This document shows positions 25,241 through 32,535 of a DNA stretch of 64,000 nt, one piece after another. This DNA is from Polynucleobacter hirudinilacicola (lineage in GTDB: Bacteria > Pseudomonadota > Gammaproteobacteria > Burkholderiales > Burkholderiaceae): NCBI RefSeq assembly GCF_002192535.1, contig NZ_NAIA01000003.1, positions 465,954-529,953 of the forward strand. Reading direction: 5' to 3'. How positions within the stretch are numbered: the first letter of the stretch is position 1; every line of letters begins with the position of its first letter. Position numbers and translations under genes: made by a program. The notes beneath the pieces are model-generated. The model was not told the DNA's origin, searched no databases, and saw nothing but the letters and a program-made list of their open reading frames with translations.

Positions 25241-26656
25241 ATGAAGATCCAATTTCTTGGTGCTGCTGGTGAGGTTACTGGTTCACGTCATTCTGTAGAG
25301 ATCACTCTTGCCAAAAGGCAGAGGCGCTTTATGGTTGACTATGGAATGTTTCAAGGTGGGCGAGAGGCTACGAATAAAAATATAGAGCCCTTACCATTCT
25401 CACCCAAAGATCTTGATTTTATAGTGCTGACGCATGCACACATTGATCACAGTGGCTTATTGCCCCGTTTGTGCGCCCAGGGATTTAGCGGCCCTATTTA
25501 TTGCACTACCGCCACTTTTGAGTTGTTAAAAATTTTGCTACCGGATAGCGCGTATTTACAGCGTGCTGATGTTGAGAGAGCAGAGCGCAAGCAGAAGGCT
25601 GGAAAGTGGCGCGGGGAAATGCCCATAGCCTTATATTCTCGTGAAGAGGTAGATCTCGCTTTATCGCAATTTACAGTTTTGGAATATGGGCAAGTAGTTG
25701 AGGCAATCCCAGGTATTCAATTAGAGTTTCGCAATGCAGGGCATATTCTGGGGTCAGCAATAGCCATCATAGATATCGCTGAAGATCATGCCCAGAAAAA
25801 ACGCTGTGTTTTTTCGGGAGACATTGGTATGAAGGGCAAAGTTCTGATGCCTGACCCCGACGTTATTACAAATGCTGATGTGCTACTTGTTGAGTCAACT
25901 TATGGGGATCGACAGCACCGTAGCTTGCAAGATACTGAAGATGAATTAGTGCAGGTCATTTCATCCACAATGACTGCACACGGCAATATTGTAATGCCTG
26001 CCTTCGCGGTTGGCCGTACACAAGAAATTTTATTCCTCTTGATTGATCTTGTGAGAAGAGGGCTCCTGCCACATTTAAGTATTTGGGTAGATTCACCTAT
26101 GGCAACTGCTGCCACTCATTTGACTCAGCATTTCTTTTCACAGTTAGATAGTCAGTCTCAGGCAACATTTGAATGGTTCAAGGCCAATCCAGAATCTGTC
26201 GATTTACGATTTATCGCTGATGTTGAGGAATCTAAGGCGCTTAATAAAATCAAAGGCGGCGCTATCATTATCTCGGCAAGTGGCATGTGCGATGCTGGAC
26301 GCATTGTTCATCATTTGGCTAGTAATCTACCGCGCGAGCAAAACGCCATCATCATTACGGGATTTCAAGCGTATGGAAGTCTAGGTAGACGCCTGGTGGA
26401 TAAAGCTAAGAAGGTACGCTTATTTGGTGAGGAGGTGCTCGTGAAGGCATCTATCCACACCATCGGAGGATTATCTGCCCATGCGGATCAGGCTGGCTTG
26501 CTAGATTGGCTGAAGGGATTTGAGGTTCCGCCTAAATCAGTCTTTGTAGTTCATGGTGAGCCCGAGTCTTCCTCGGTATTTGCTGAATGTATCCGAGATG
26601 AATTGGGCTGGAAAAACGTCATCATCCCCGAACGCCTACATACCTACTCTTGTTAG
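25241..26656 (+). CDS. Metallo-beta-lactamase/beta-CASP ribonuclease-like protein
   Basis: The 471-residue protein has all motifs of the beta-CASP group: 'LTHAHIDHSGLLPRL' (motif 2, HxHxDH), 'NAGHILGSA' (motif 3), 'FSGDIG' (motif 4), beta-CASP 'VESTYGDR', 'MPAFAVGRTQEIL' and 'SASGMCDAGRIVHHL', and C-terminal 'IGGLSAHADQ' (RMMBL). This is the layout of CPSF73-like bacterial RNases such as Thermus TTHA0252, which cut single-stranded RNA. Two zinc ions would be bound. It stands alone in the plus direction, and its exact RNA substrates are not predictable. Confidence 0.9.
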   Translation: MKIQFLGAAGEVTGSRHSVEITLAKRQRRFMVDYGMFQGGREATNKNIEPLPFSPKDLDFIVLTHAHIDHSGLLPRLCAQGFSGPIYCTTATFELLKILLPDSAYLQRADVERAERKQKAGKWRGEMPIALYSREEVDLALSQFTVLEYGQVVEAIPGIQLEFRNAGHILGSAIAIIDIAEDHAQKKRCVFSGDIGMKGKVLMPDPDVITNADVLLVESTYGDRQHRSLQDTEDELVQVISSTMTAHGNIVMPAFAVGRTQEILFLLIDLVRRGLLPHLSIWVDSPMATAATHLTQHFFSQLDSQSQATFEWFKANPESVDLRFIADVEESKALNKIKGGAIIISASGMCDAGRIVHHLASNLPREQNAIIITGFQAYGSLGRRLVDKAKKVRLFGEEVLVKASIHTIGGLSAHADQAGLLDWLKGFEVPPKSVFVVHGEPESSSVFAECIRDELGWKNVIIPERLHTYSC

Positions 26657-26695
26657 GCTAATGATCAGATCCTGCTTATATTGATTGGCATAAAA

Positions 26696-26717
26696 AAACC
26701 GCGGCGGACCGCGGTTT
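26696..26717 (-). terminator. Terminator of the small Ala/Pro-rich gene
   Basis: AAACCGCGG-CGGA-CCGCGGTTT is a 9-bp GC-rich stem. Read on the minus strand it is followed by TTTTTTTA (26690-26698 region), so it ends the minus-strand gene at 26737. A plus-strand T-run is weak. Confidence 0.82.
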
Positions 26718-26736
26718 GATTTGGCTGAAGAAAAAA

Positions 26737-26961
26737 TTACTTCTTAGCATCTGCTGCTGGAGCTGCTGGAGCGGCTGCTGGAGCTGCTGGAGCGGCTGCT
26801 GGAGCTGCTGGAGCGGCTGCTTTCTTAGCGTCCTCCATGTGAGCTGCTTCTGCGCCATGCTTTTCGCCGCCCATATCAATGTCGCCGTCGCCTTTGATGA
26901 GTAAATAGGCTGTGGCACTAATTAATACCAGTACCATGATGATGATTGCACGGTTGCTCAT
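26737..26961 (-). CDS. Small membrane-anchored Ala/Pro-repeat protein
   Basis: The 74-residue protein has an N-terminal membrane helix ('AIIIMVLVLISATAYLLI'), a Gly/Asp/His polar middle ('GDIDMGGEKHGAEAAHMED'), and an Ala-rich tail of PAAPAAA repeats ending in DAKK. The coding DNA contains three perfect copies of a 21-bp unit. The His- and Asp-containing middle may bind a metal. I see no family. AAGGAAAAGCA precedes the ATG and a strong terminator follows, which supports expression as a single gene. Confidence 0.72.
   Translation of the reverse strand: MSNRAIIIMVLVLISATAYLLIKGDGDIDMGGEKHGAEAAHMEDAKKAAAPAAPAAAPAAPAAAPAAPAADAKK
26753..26815. repeat. Three tandem copies of a 21-bp unit
   Basis: The unit GCTGCTGGAGCTGCTGGAGCG occurs at 26753-26773, 26774-26794 and 26795-26815 without mismatch. 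It lies in frame in the small gene at 26737 and codes for a 7-residue APAAPAA-type unit. Such repeats change copy number by slippage. Confidence 0.92.
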
Positions 26962-27158
26962 TGCTTTTCCTTCAGTTTGGTTGAAATTAGCCCAATATTA
27001 ACCCTTGTTGAAGCCGGGGTAAATCCCAACTAGCCCTAAGAGCCTCTTCAGCGGGCTTTATTAGGTATTAATACTAAGTTTTGGGCAGGGTGATTGGGTC
27101 TTATTGCCATAAATGTAAGGGGTAAGATGGGCATGACACTGATACCTAAGGTAAGCAT

Positions 27159-28016
27159 ATGAGTTCAAAGCTCCCCATTAATAACGCCCAGACCATTACG
27201 GATTTTTTAAGTCTAGAGCCACATCAAATCTCGGAAGAGAGTTCGGAAGAGTCTTATAAGTTTGCATTTGATGACGAAGCATTTTTAGCGCGCAGAGAAA
27301 CGATTGGAATTCGTTTTGAATTGGAGTTATTGAAGCCAGAAATTTTACTCAGCGAGCACGGCATTGATCACACCATCACAGTCTTTGGCTCAACGCGTTT
27401 TGTTAGCCATGAAAAAGCCTTGGAAATGGAAAAGAGCGCTCAGACTGCTGATGAGAAAGCTAAAGCAAATAAAGCCTTACTGCATTCTCGCTATTATGAA
27501 TCTGCTCGTGAGTTTGGTGCCATGGTTGCCCAGTACAACAACGTCCAGACTGAGGACTCTAATAAATTACATATTTGTACTGGTGGCGGACCCGGAATTA
27601 TGGAGGCTGCTAATCGCGGCGCATTTGAGGCAGGGGATAAAACCATTGGCTTTAACATTAGCTTGCCACGAGAGCAGCACCCTAATCCATATATCAGTCC
27701 AGGTTTAAGTTTTCGTTTCCACTATTTTGCTTTGCGTAAGATGCACTTCATGCTGCGGGCAAGAGCAATCGTTGCATTCCCAGGCGGATTTGGCTCCTTT
27801 GATGAGCTCTTTGAGGTACTCACCTTAATGCAGACTAAAAAGGTAACGCGCTTTCCAGTCATTCTGATAGGTAAAGAGTTTTGGAGTCAGATGGTCCATT
27901 TTAAAGAGATGATTGAGTTTGGCGTAATTGATGAGGGCGACATGAAAGTGATCCACTTTGCTGAGACGGCAGAAGAGGCCTGGGCAATTATCAGAAATCA
28001 CTATCAATTAAGTTGA
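27159..28016 (+). CDS. LOG family protein (cytokinin riboside 5'-monophosphate phosphoribohydrolase-like)
   Basis: The 285-residue protein has the Rossmann-like LOG fold. It carries 'CTGGGPGIMEAANRGAFEAG' and 'AFPGGFGSFDELFEVLT', a variant of PGGxGTxxE with Ser for Thr. Family members hydrolyse nucleoside monophosphates to base and ribose phosphate. The first 110 residues extend beyond the short LOG core, which groups it with the longer TIGR00730-like bacterial proteins of about 280 residues. True lysine decarboxylase activity is not expected. The gene is alone, with 195 bases upstream that contain no other gene. Confidence 0.85.
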   Translation: MSSKLPINNAQTITDFLSLEPHQISEESSEESYKFAFDDEAFLARRETIGIRFELELLKPEILLSEHGIDHTITVFGSTRFVSHEKALEMEKSAQTADEKAKANKALLHSRYYESAREFGAMVAQYNNVQTEDSNKLHICTGGGPGIMEAANRGAFEAGDKTIGFNISLPREQHPNPYISPGLSFRFHYFALRKMHFMLRARAIVAFPGGFGSFDELFEVLTLMQTKKVTRFPVILIGKEFWSQMVHFKEMIEFGVIDEGDMKVIHFAETAEEAWAIIRNHYQLS

Positions 28017-28068
28017 TAGAGCCTAACCAGTCAATCACTTCGCCTGTAAAATACGCTAAAGCCTAATC

Positions 28069-28581
28069 ATGACTCCACAAGACGCCAGCATCGCCTCCTC
28101 TCTAGATTTACCCAGCTACTTACTAGGTGCTGTCATGCTATTGCTGGTGATGATTTTTCATGGCCTTGTACTGCTGCAAATTGCCAAACGATACGAAGTC
28201 AAATCTTTTTTGTATTTGGCTGAAAAGAAGTATTCAGAAGTTAGTCTTAGTTTCTACATCAGCATTTTTTGTTTATTCTTAACGCATATCGCTGAAATTA
28301 TTATTTGGGGTATTGCTCTGTATGCTTTCAAACTAGTCCCGGCCTTAGGTCAAAGTATTTTATTTAGCGGCAGCACTTATACCGCTATGGGGTTCATGGA
28401 AGATATCCTGCCTGAAGGCTGGAAAATGTTGGCTGTCATTATTGCCTTCTCTGGTATGTTTGCTTTTGCCTGGACTGCCTCGGTCATGATCTCCATGACA
28501 AAAAACTTTCGGCAAGCCTATACCAAGCATCACATGGAAAAACTCAATATTTCTTCTGAAATCATTGATCGTTTTAAATAG
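28069..28581 (+). CDS. Ion-channel-like four-helix membrane protein with altered filter
   Basis: The 170-residue protein has four hydrophobic segments. 'SILFSGSTYTAMGFMEDILPEGWKMLAVIIAFSGMFAFAWTASVM' has the layout of the pore loop and last helix of two-helix potassium channels (Ion_trans_2), but the selectivity filter TxGYGD is replaced by TAMGFMED. Proteins of this kind are common as small 'ion channel family' products in Proteobacteria. Whether it conducts ions is uncertain. It is 3 bases upstream of the flavoprotein gene, so both are probably co-transcribed. Confidence 0.68.
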   Translation: MTPQDASIASSLDLPSYLLGAVMLLLVMIFHGLVLLQIAKRYEVKSFLYLAEKKYSEVSLSFYISIFCLFLTHIAEIIIWGIALYAFKLVPALGQSILFSGSTYTAMGFMEDILPEGWKMLAVIIAFSGMFAFAWTASVMISMTKNFRQAYTKHHMEKLNISSEIIDRFK

Positions 28582-28584
28582 AGC

Positions 28585-29802
28585 ATGACTAAGACATGGG
28601 ATGCCGTCATCATTGGCGGAGGAGCAGCCGGCTTGTTTTGTGCCGGGGTAGCAGGTCAACTAGGAAAAAAAGTATTAGTTCTTGATCATGCTCCAGTATT
28701 GGGTGAGAAGATCCGCATTAGTGGCGGTGGTCGCTGTAACTTTACTAATGTACACAGTAGTCCGGCAAATTTTCTTTCTTTAAATCCCCATTTTGTCAAA
28801 AGTGCGCTTGCTAAATATTCATCAACAGAATTTATCAAGCTAGTGAGCACCTACGGCATTGCTTATCACGAAAAGCATCAGGGGCAACTCTTTTGTGATG
28901 ACTCTGCCAAGCAAATTATTGAGATGCTGATGTCAGAGTGCGCTAAGGGTAAGGTCAGTATCCGTAATCCCGTTTCGGTTGAGTCTATTGCCCAAGATGC
29001 AACTGGCTGGAATGTCCATACCAATGCGGGAATTGAAAAAACTAAGGCAGTGGTGATGGCTACAGGTGGTTTGCCGGTTCCAGCAATTGGCGCTACTGCT
29101 TACTCATTGGACATCGCAAAACAATTTGGGCTTGAGGTAGTAGACCCAAGACCTGCATTGGTGCCGCTATCCTTTACTGCAGATACCTTCGGCAATCTGA
29201 ATGATCTAGCTGGCCTAAGCGTTCCCGTCAGAATTGCCTCGGGCTCAAAAGGCCATCGTTATGGCGCCTGCCGATTTAATGAAGACTTGCTCTTGACCCA
29301 TAAGGGCTTATCGGGTCCAGCGGTTTTGCAGGCAAGTAGCTATTGGGTTGAGGGTGAACCGATTCATATTGATTGGCTCGGTGCCATTGAGGTGGAGGGT
29401 GGATTTAATTGTGATGCGTTATTTAATGATGATGACAATCGTTTAAAACTTGCTGAGACCATACTGTCTTCTGTTTTGCCGCAGCGCTTAGCCAAAGCCT
29501 TTGCTGAGCAAAGAAATCTCGGTGGTCGCAAATGGGCTGAGGTATCCAAGAAAGATCGTCAAGCCCTGAAGGAGTTACTCACCAATTGGTCCGTGAAGCC
29601 TGCTGGGACTTTGGGCTGGAAAAAGGCCGAGGTCATGTTAGGTGGTGTAGATACTAAAGATCTGGATGGTCAGACCATGATGTCACGTGCACATCCGGGG
29701 CTATTTTTTATCGGTGAGTGTGTTGATGTTACTGGCCACTTGGGTGGGCATAACTTTCAATGGGCTTGGGCCAGTGGTTTTGTCTGTGCCCAAGCGCTAT
29801 AA
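28585..29802 (+). CDS. HI0933/YhiN (BaiN-like) flavoprotein
   Basis: The 405-residue FAD protein begins 'VIIGGGAAGLFCAGVAGQLGKKVLVLDH', followed by the family hallmark 'GEKIRISGGGRCNFTN' near residue 50 and the C-terminal 'FFIGECVDVTGHLGGHNFQWAWASG'. This matches the HI0933/YhiN/BaiN family, annotated as aminoacetone oxidase-like or NAD(P)/FAD-dependent oxidoreductases. The physiological substrate is unsettled. It starts 3 bases after the channel-like gene, suggesting an operon. No signal peptide is visible, so it is cytoplasmic. Confidence 0.88.
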   Translation: MTKTWDAVIIGGGAAGLFCAGVAGQLGKKVLVLDHAPVLGEKIRISGGGRCNFTNVHSSPANFLSLNPHFVKSALAKYSSTEFIKLVSTYGIAYHEKHQGQLFCDDSAKQIIEMLMSECAKGKVSIRNPVSVESIAQDATGWNVHTNAGIEKTKAVVMATGGLPVPAIGATAYSLDIAKQFGLEVVDPRPALVPLSFTADTFGNLNDLAGLSVPVRIASGSKGHRYGACRFNEDLLLTHKGLSGPAVLQASSYWVEGEPIHIDWLGAIEVEGGFNCDALFNDDDNRLKLAETILSSVLPQRLAKAFAEQRNLGGRKWAEVSKKDRQALKELLTNWSVKPAGTLGWKKAEVMLGGVDTKDLDGQTMMSRAHPGLFFIGECVDVTGHLGGHNFQWAWASGFVCAQAL

Positions 29803-29865
29803 GTTGCTATTTCTTTAGTAGGCCTAATGTAAAGTGTATCTAAGAAAATTTAATATCTGAACTCT

Positions 29866-30840
29866 ATGCTTAAGCCTGTAAAAATGATCCAGACACTGCT
29901 GCTCAGCGTTATGCTGGCAATGACCTTTCATGCGCAGGCTGCCTATCCTGATAAACCCATCAAAATTATTATTGGCTTCCCAGCGGGTGGTCCATTAGAC
30001 GCTCATCTTCGTCTTTTAGTTGAGCGCTTGCAATCTGCTTTAGGGCAAACCGTCATTGTGGATTACAAGGCTGGGGCTGGTGGTACGGTCGGCGCACAAT
30101 TTGTAGCGCAGTCTCCACCAGATGGGTACACACTTCTGTTGGCCAATACTGGAACAATGGTGATTAATCCAGCCATCTATACTAAGGCGCCATACGACAC
30201 TCTCAGAGATTTTCAGCCGATTGCCAGAACTGCGCAACAGCCTTTGGCTTTGATTGTGAATAAAGATGTGACTGCCAATTCTTTAAAAGAATTTGTTGCT
30301 TACGCTAAAGCCAATCCTGGAAAACTCAACTACGGTTCGGCTGGTAATGGCGGGATCTCTCATCTTGTTCCCGAGATGCTAAAAAGTGAAACTGGTATTT
30401 TCATGGTGCATATCCCATTCAAGGGAAGCGCGCCAGCATTCACAGACTTAATTGCTGGGCATGTTCAATTTATGGCAGAGTCAGTTCCTCAAGCTGCAAA
30501 CTATGCCAAACAAGGCAAGGTAAAGGCGCTGGCGGTTACTAGTGCCAAACGCAATCCTGCATTACCAAATACTCCAACCGTGATTGAAACAGGTGTCGCT
30601 AATTTAGAGGTGGTTGGGTTTTATGGAATTTTGGCGCCCAAAGGCACGCCAGCAGATGTCACAATGAAATTAAGTCAAGCTTTTAAAGAGACGCTAGAGT
30701 CTCCCGATATACAAAAGAAAATGATTGAGCAGGGAGCTGATCCAGCCTATCTCAACGCAGATCAGTTTACGAAATTTCTAACTGCAGAAATGCCACGCTG
30801 GGCAAAAGTAGTGAAGCAGGCTGGCGCTAAATTAGATTAA
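29866..30840 (+). CDS. Bug/TctC-type tripartite tricarboxylate transporter receptor
   Basis: The 324-residue exported protein has a signal peptide ending MTFHAQAA and the Bug family pattern: 'PDKPIKIIIGFPAGGPLDAHLR', 'GAGGTVGAQFVAQSPPDGYTLL', 'NPGKLNYGSAGNGGISHL'. Such periplasmic receptors bind carboxylates or related ligands for TctAB, but no TctAB is adjacent, which is the rule for the expanded Bug families in Burkholderiales. It is one of four receptors in the window (others at 34135, 44672 and 47559). ATG 29866 or 29884 could be the start. Confidence 0.9.
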   Translation: MLKPVKMIQTLLLSVMLAMTFHAQAAYPDKPIKIIIGFPAGGPLDAHLRLLVERLQSALGQTVIVDYKAGAGGTVGAQFVAQSPPDGYTLLLANTGTMVINPAIYTKAPYDTLRDFQPIARTAQQPLALIVNKDVTANSLKEFVAYAKANPGKLNYGSAGNGGISHLVPEMLKSETGIFMVHIPFKGSAPAFTDLIAGHVQFMAESVPQAANYAKQGKVKALAVTSAKRNPALPNTPTVIETGVANLEVVGFYGILAPKGTPADVTMKLSQAFKETLESPDIQKKMIEQGADPAYLNADQFTKFLTAEMPRWAKVVKQAGAKLD

Positions 30841-31230
30841 CTAATTAGCCTGATTTCTCATCCAGTCAGCAGTATTAAAGAGCGACTCTTCTAACTGCTT
30901 AGCGACATTACCCTCAATGCCACATTCTTGAAGTGCTTGATACATACAAGCTAGCCACTGATTTCGTTCATTTAAGCCGATCTTAAAGGGGAGATGTCTG
31001 GCTCTCAGCATGGGGTGGCCATATTTGGGTGAATAAACATCTGGGCCACCCATCCAACCGGTTAGGAAGAGCTTCAGCTTTTCTCGAGAGCTGGAAAGAT
31101 CTTTAGGGTGCATAGCCCTCAAATCAGAAAAATCAGGCTCTAGAGCCATTAAATCGTAGAAGCGGTCGACGATCTCATCGACTCGATCGATGCCACCGAT
31201 TGCCTCATAAATTGTCTGTCTTTCTGTCAT
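30841..31230 (-). CDS. Group II truncated haemoglobin
   Basis: The 129-residue globin contains 'YEAIGGIDRVDEIVDRFYDLM', 'LKLFLTGWMGGPDVYSPKYGHPMLRARHLPF' with the proximal His F8 (in ARHLPF), and 'QWLACMYQAL' with the Trp G8 that marks group II. Tyr B10 is in FYDLM. Group II globins (trHbO) bind oxygen and may act in oxygen or NO chemistry. The gene ends where the convergent Bug receptor ends. It has no close partner gene. Confidence 0.92.
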   Translation of the reverse strand: MTERQTIYEAIGGIDRVDEIVDRFYDLMALEPDFSDLRAMHPKDLSSSREKLKLFLTGWMGGPDVYSPKYGHPMLRARHLPFKIGLNERNQWLACMYQALQECGIEGNVAKQLEESLFNTADWMRNQAN

Positions 31231-31336
31231 ATTGTCATTTTAATGCCTTAAATTAGGGGGAAATTGGCAGTTTGCTAATTTCGGTATAGAGTTGAAGTGA
31301 AGACTTTCAAAAACCCTTATTGATAGGAGCTCAAAA

Positions 31337-31864
31337 ATGGATGCAAAAGAATTGCAAAAATGGCAACGTGAAAAAGCTAAAGAAATGTTTGATTACTCGC
31401 ATACGCTATTAGAGGCTGCGAAGAAGCTCAGCGAGCATCATCTTGCAGAGATGGAGTGGGGCATGAAAAATGCCTTGGAGAGCGCTAAGTCAGCTGCTAA
31501 GAATGATTTGGCAAAGCTAAAAGACTTGCAGGAAGAGGCTGCTAAAGAGGCTGCTAAACGCGCAGCCACTTATCAGAAGAAAGTGAAATCTGTTTTAAAG
31601 GATCTCGGTGATAGCGCTGCAGATGAGACAGAAAAGCATCTAGAGAAAGTTCGCGCTTCTTTAGTAACCTGGCTTGAAGACGCTGAAAACAAAATGCCTG
31701 CACAGGCAGATAAGTTATCAAAAGTGGTTCATGAGATGTCCACCACTGGACAGAAGATGTTCAAAGAAGGTCGTCGTATCGTAAATGAAGTTGCAGATGC
31801 TGCTGAAAAGAATATTGACGATATGGTTAAGAAATCTTCGGGTTCAAAGAAAAAGTCTGACTAA
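31337..31864 (+). CDS. phaP: Phasin family protein
   Basis: The 175-residue protein is Ala/Lys/Glu-rich and almost wholly alpha-helical, with repeated heptad-like spacing: 'YSHTLLEAAKKLSEHHLAEMEWGMKNA' and 'AAKEAAKRAATYQKKVKSVLKDLGDSAADE'. Phasins coat polyhydroxybutyrate granules and control their size and number. AGGAG lies 5 bases before the ATG. It fits with 3-hydroxybutyrate dehydrogenase at 11.6 kb. A histone H1-like or apolipoprotein-like protein is the main alternative. A strong terminator ends the gene. Confidence 0.78.
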   Translation: MDAKELQKWQREKAKEMFDYSHTLLEAAKKLSEHHLAEMEWGMKNALESAKSAAKNDLAKLKDLQEEAAKEAAKRAATYQKKVKSVLKDLGDSAADETEKHLEKVRASLVTWLEDAENKMPAQADKLSKVVHEMSTTGQKMFKEGRRIVNEVADAAEKNIDDMVKKSSGSKKKSD

Positions 31865-31893
31865 TGAGCTAACGCAGTACTTTATCAACAGTC

Positions 31894-31922
31894 AAAACCG
31901 CCTCAAATATTGGGGCGGTTTT
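31894..31922 (+). terminator. Terminator after the phasin gene
   Basis: AAAACCGCCTC and GGGGCGGTTTT form an 11-bp stem (one T-G) with a 7-base loop, followed by TTTATT. It lies directly before the stop of the opposite-strand gene at 31923. Confidence 0.88.
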
Positions 31923-32162
31923 TTATTGCCAGCCCTGTATCCATAGCTCGCTATTAGTGAGGTCGCGCCAGGCAATTAGCGAAACCTGCTTTGTATAGAC
32001 CGCCTCAATTTCAACAAACTCAATTTTTTCGTTTGGTGGCTCTGGAAGGATAACTTTGCTGACCAAAAAATGCTTCTGTTTAGCAATGGGTTTAACCGCT
32101 GTCCATTTTGTCAGCAATAGCTTCTTGGGGCTCAGTGGATTCATCGCTGTTTTAGAGTGCAT
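31923..32162 (-). CDS. TIGR02450-like small protein
   Basis: The core is 'MNPLSPKKLLLTKWTAVKP' followed by 'KHFLVSKVILPEPPNEKIEFVEIEAV' and a C-terminal 'LIAWRDLTNSELWIQGWQ'. This matches the small Trp-containing TIGR02450 family of unknown function. The start is uncertain: ATG 32162 gives 79 residues, ATG 32144 gives 73. The longer track start at 32198 reads into the upstream lipoprotein gene. The ATG at 32162 overlaps the end of that gene by 11 bases. No biochemical role is known to me. Confidence 0.7.
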   Translation of the reverse strand: MHSKTAMNPLSPKKLLLTKWTAVKPIAKQKHFLVSKVILPEPPNEKIEFVEIEAVYTKQVSLIAWRDLTNSELWIQGWQ

Positions 32163-32457
32163 TGCATTGGTAGCCCCCTTCTCTGGTAATGAGTTCACCA
32201 GAGGAAGGAGTAAAAATATGACTTGAATTTTGGATCACTGGCGGACATTTTTCATCAAAGTAGCTTTGATTACCCAGGCTGCCGCAATAGTCCAGACGAA
32301 GATCTTTAAATTCCATCTGCGCTTTTCTAAGCACCATAGAAATTTTCATCTCCGTAGCTGAGTTGCAACTCCAGCTCGTATAAGTTTCACGCTCGCAGGC
32401 TATTAAGCCCAGAAGAGCGAGAGTCAGGATGCTAAGTCGAATCAGTTGTTGATACAT
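32152..32457 (-). CDS. Small lipoprotein of unknown function
   Basis: The 101-residue protein has a lipoprotein signal with lipobox LGLIAC near residue 21. The mature part contains three further cysteines ('SWSCNS', 'DYCGSLG', 'EKCPPV') and a fourth near the C terminus ('YQCNAL'), so disulfide bonds in the periplasm are likely. I do not recognise a family. It overlaps the TIGR02450-like gene by a few bases, which suggests coupling. The 78-base gap upstream holds its promoter. Confidence 0.7.
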   Translation of the reverse strand: MYQQLIRLSILTLALLGLIACERETYTSWSCNSATEMKISMVLRKAQMEFKDLRLDYCGSLGNQSYFDEKCPPVIQNSSHIFTPSSGELITREGGYQCNAL

Positions 32458-32535
32458 GTACCTAGCATAGCCAATATTGTAAATCTGCGCCCGACATGCA
32501 AAATTTCTGAAAACTATCGCAGCCTACGCGAATGA

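Noticed and set aside
26716-26904. ORF on the plus strand coding for repeated CWSCWSG units
   Set aside because: It is the antisense reading of the 21-bp repeat in the minus-strand gene at 26737. The Cys/Trp repeat follows from the Ala/Pro codons of the real gene.
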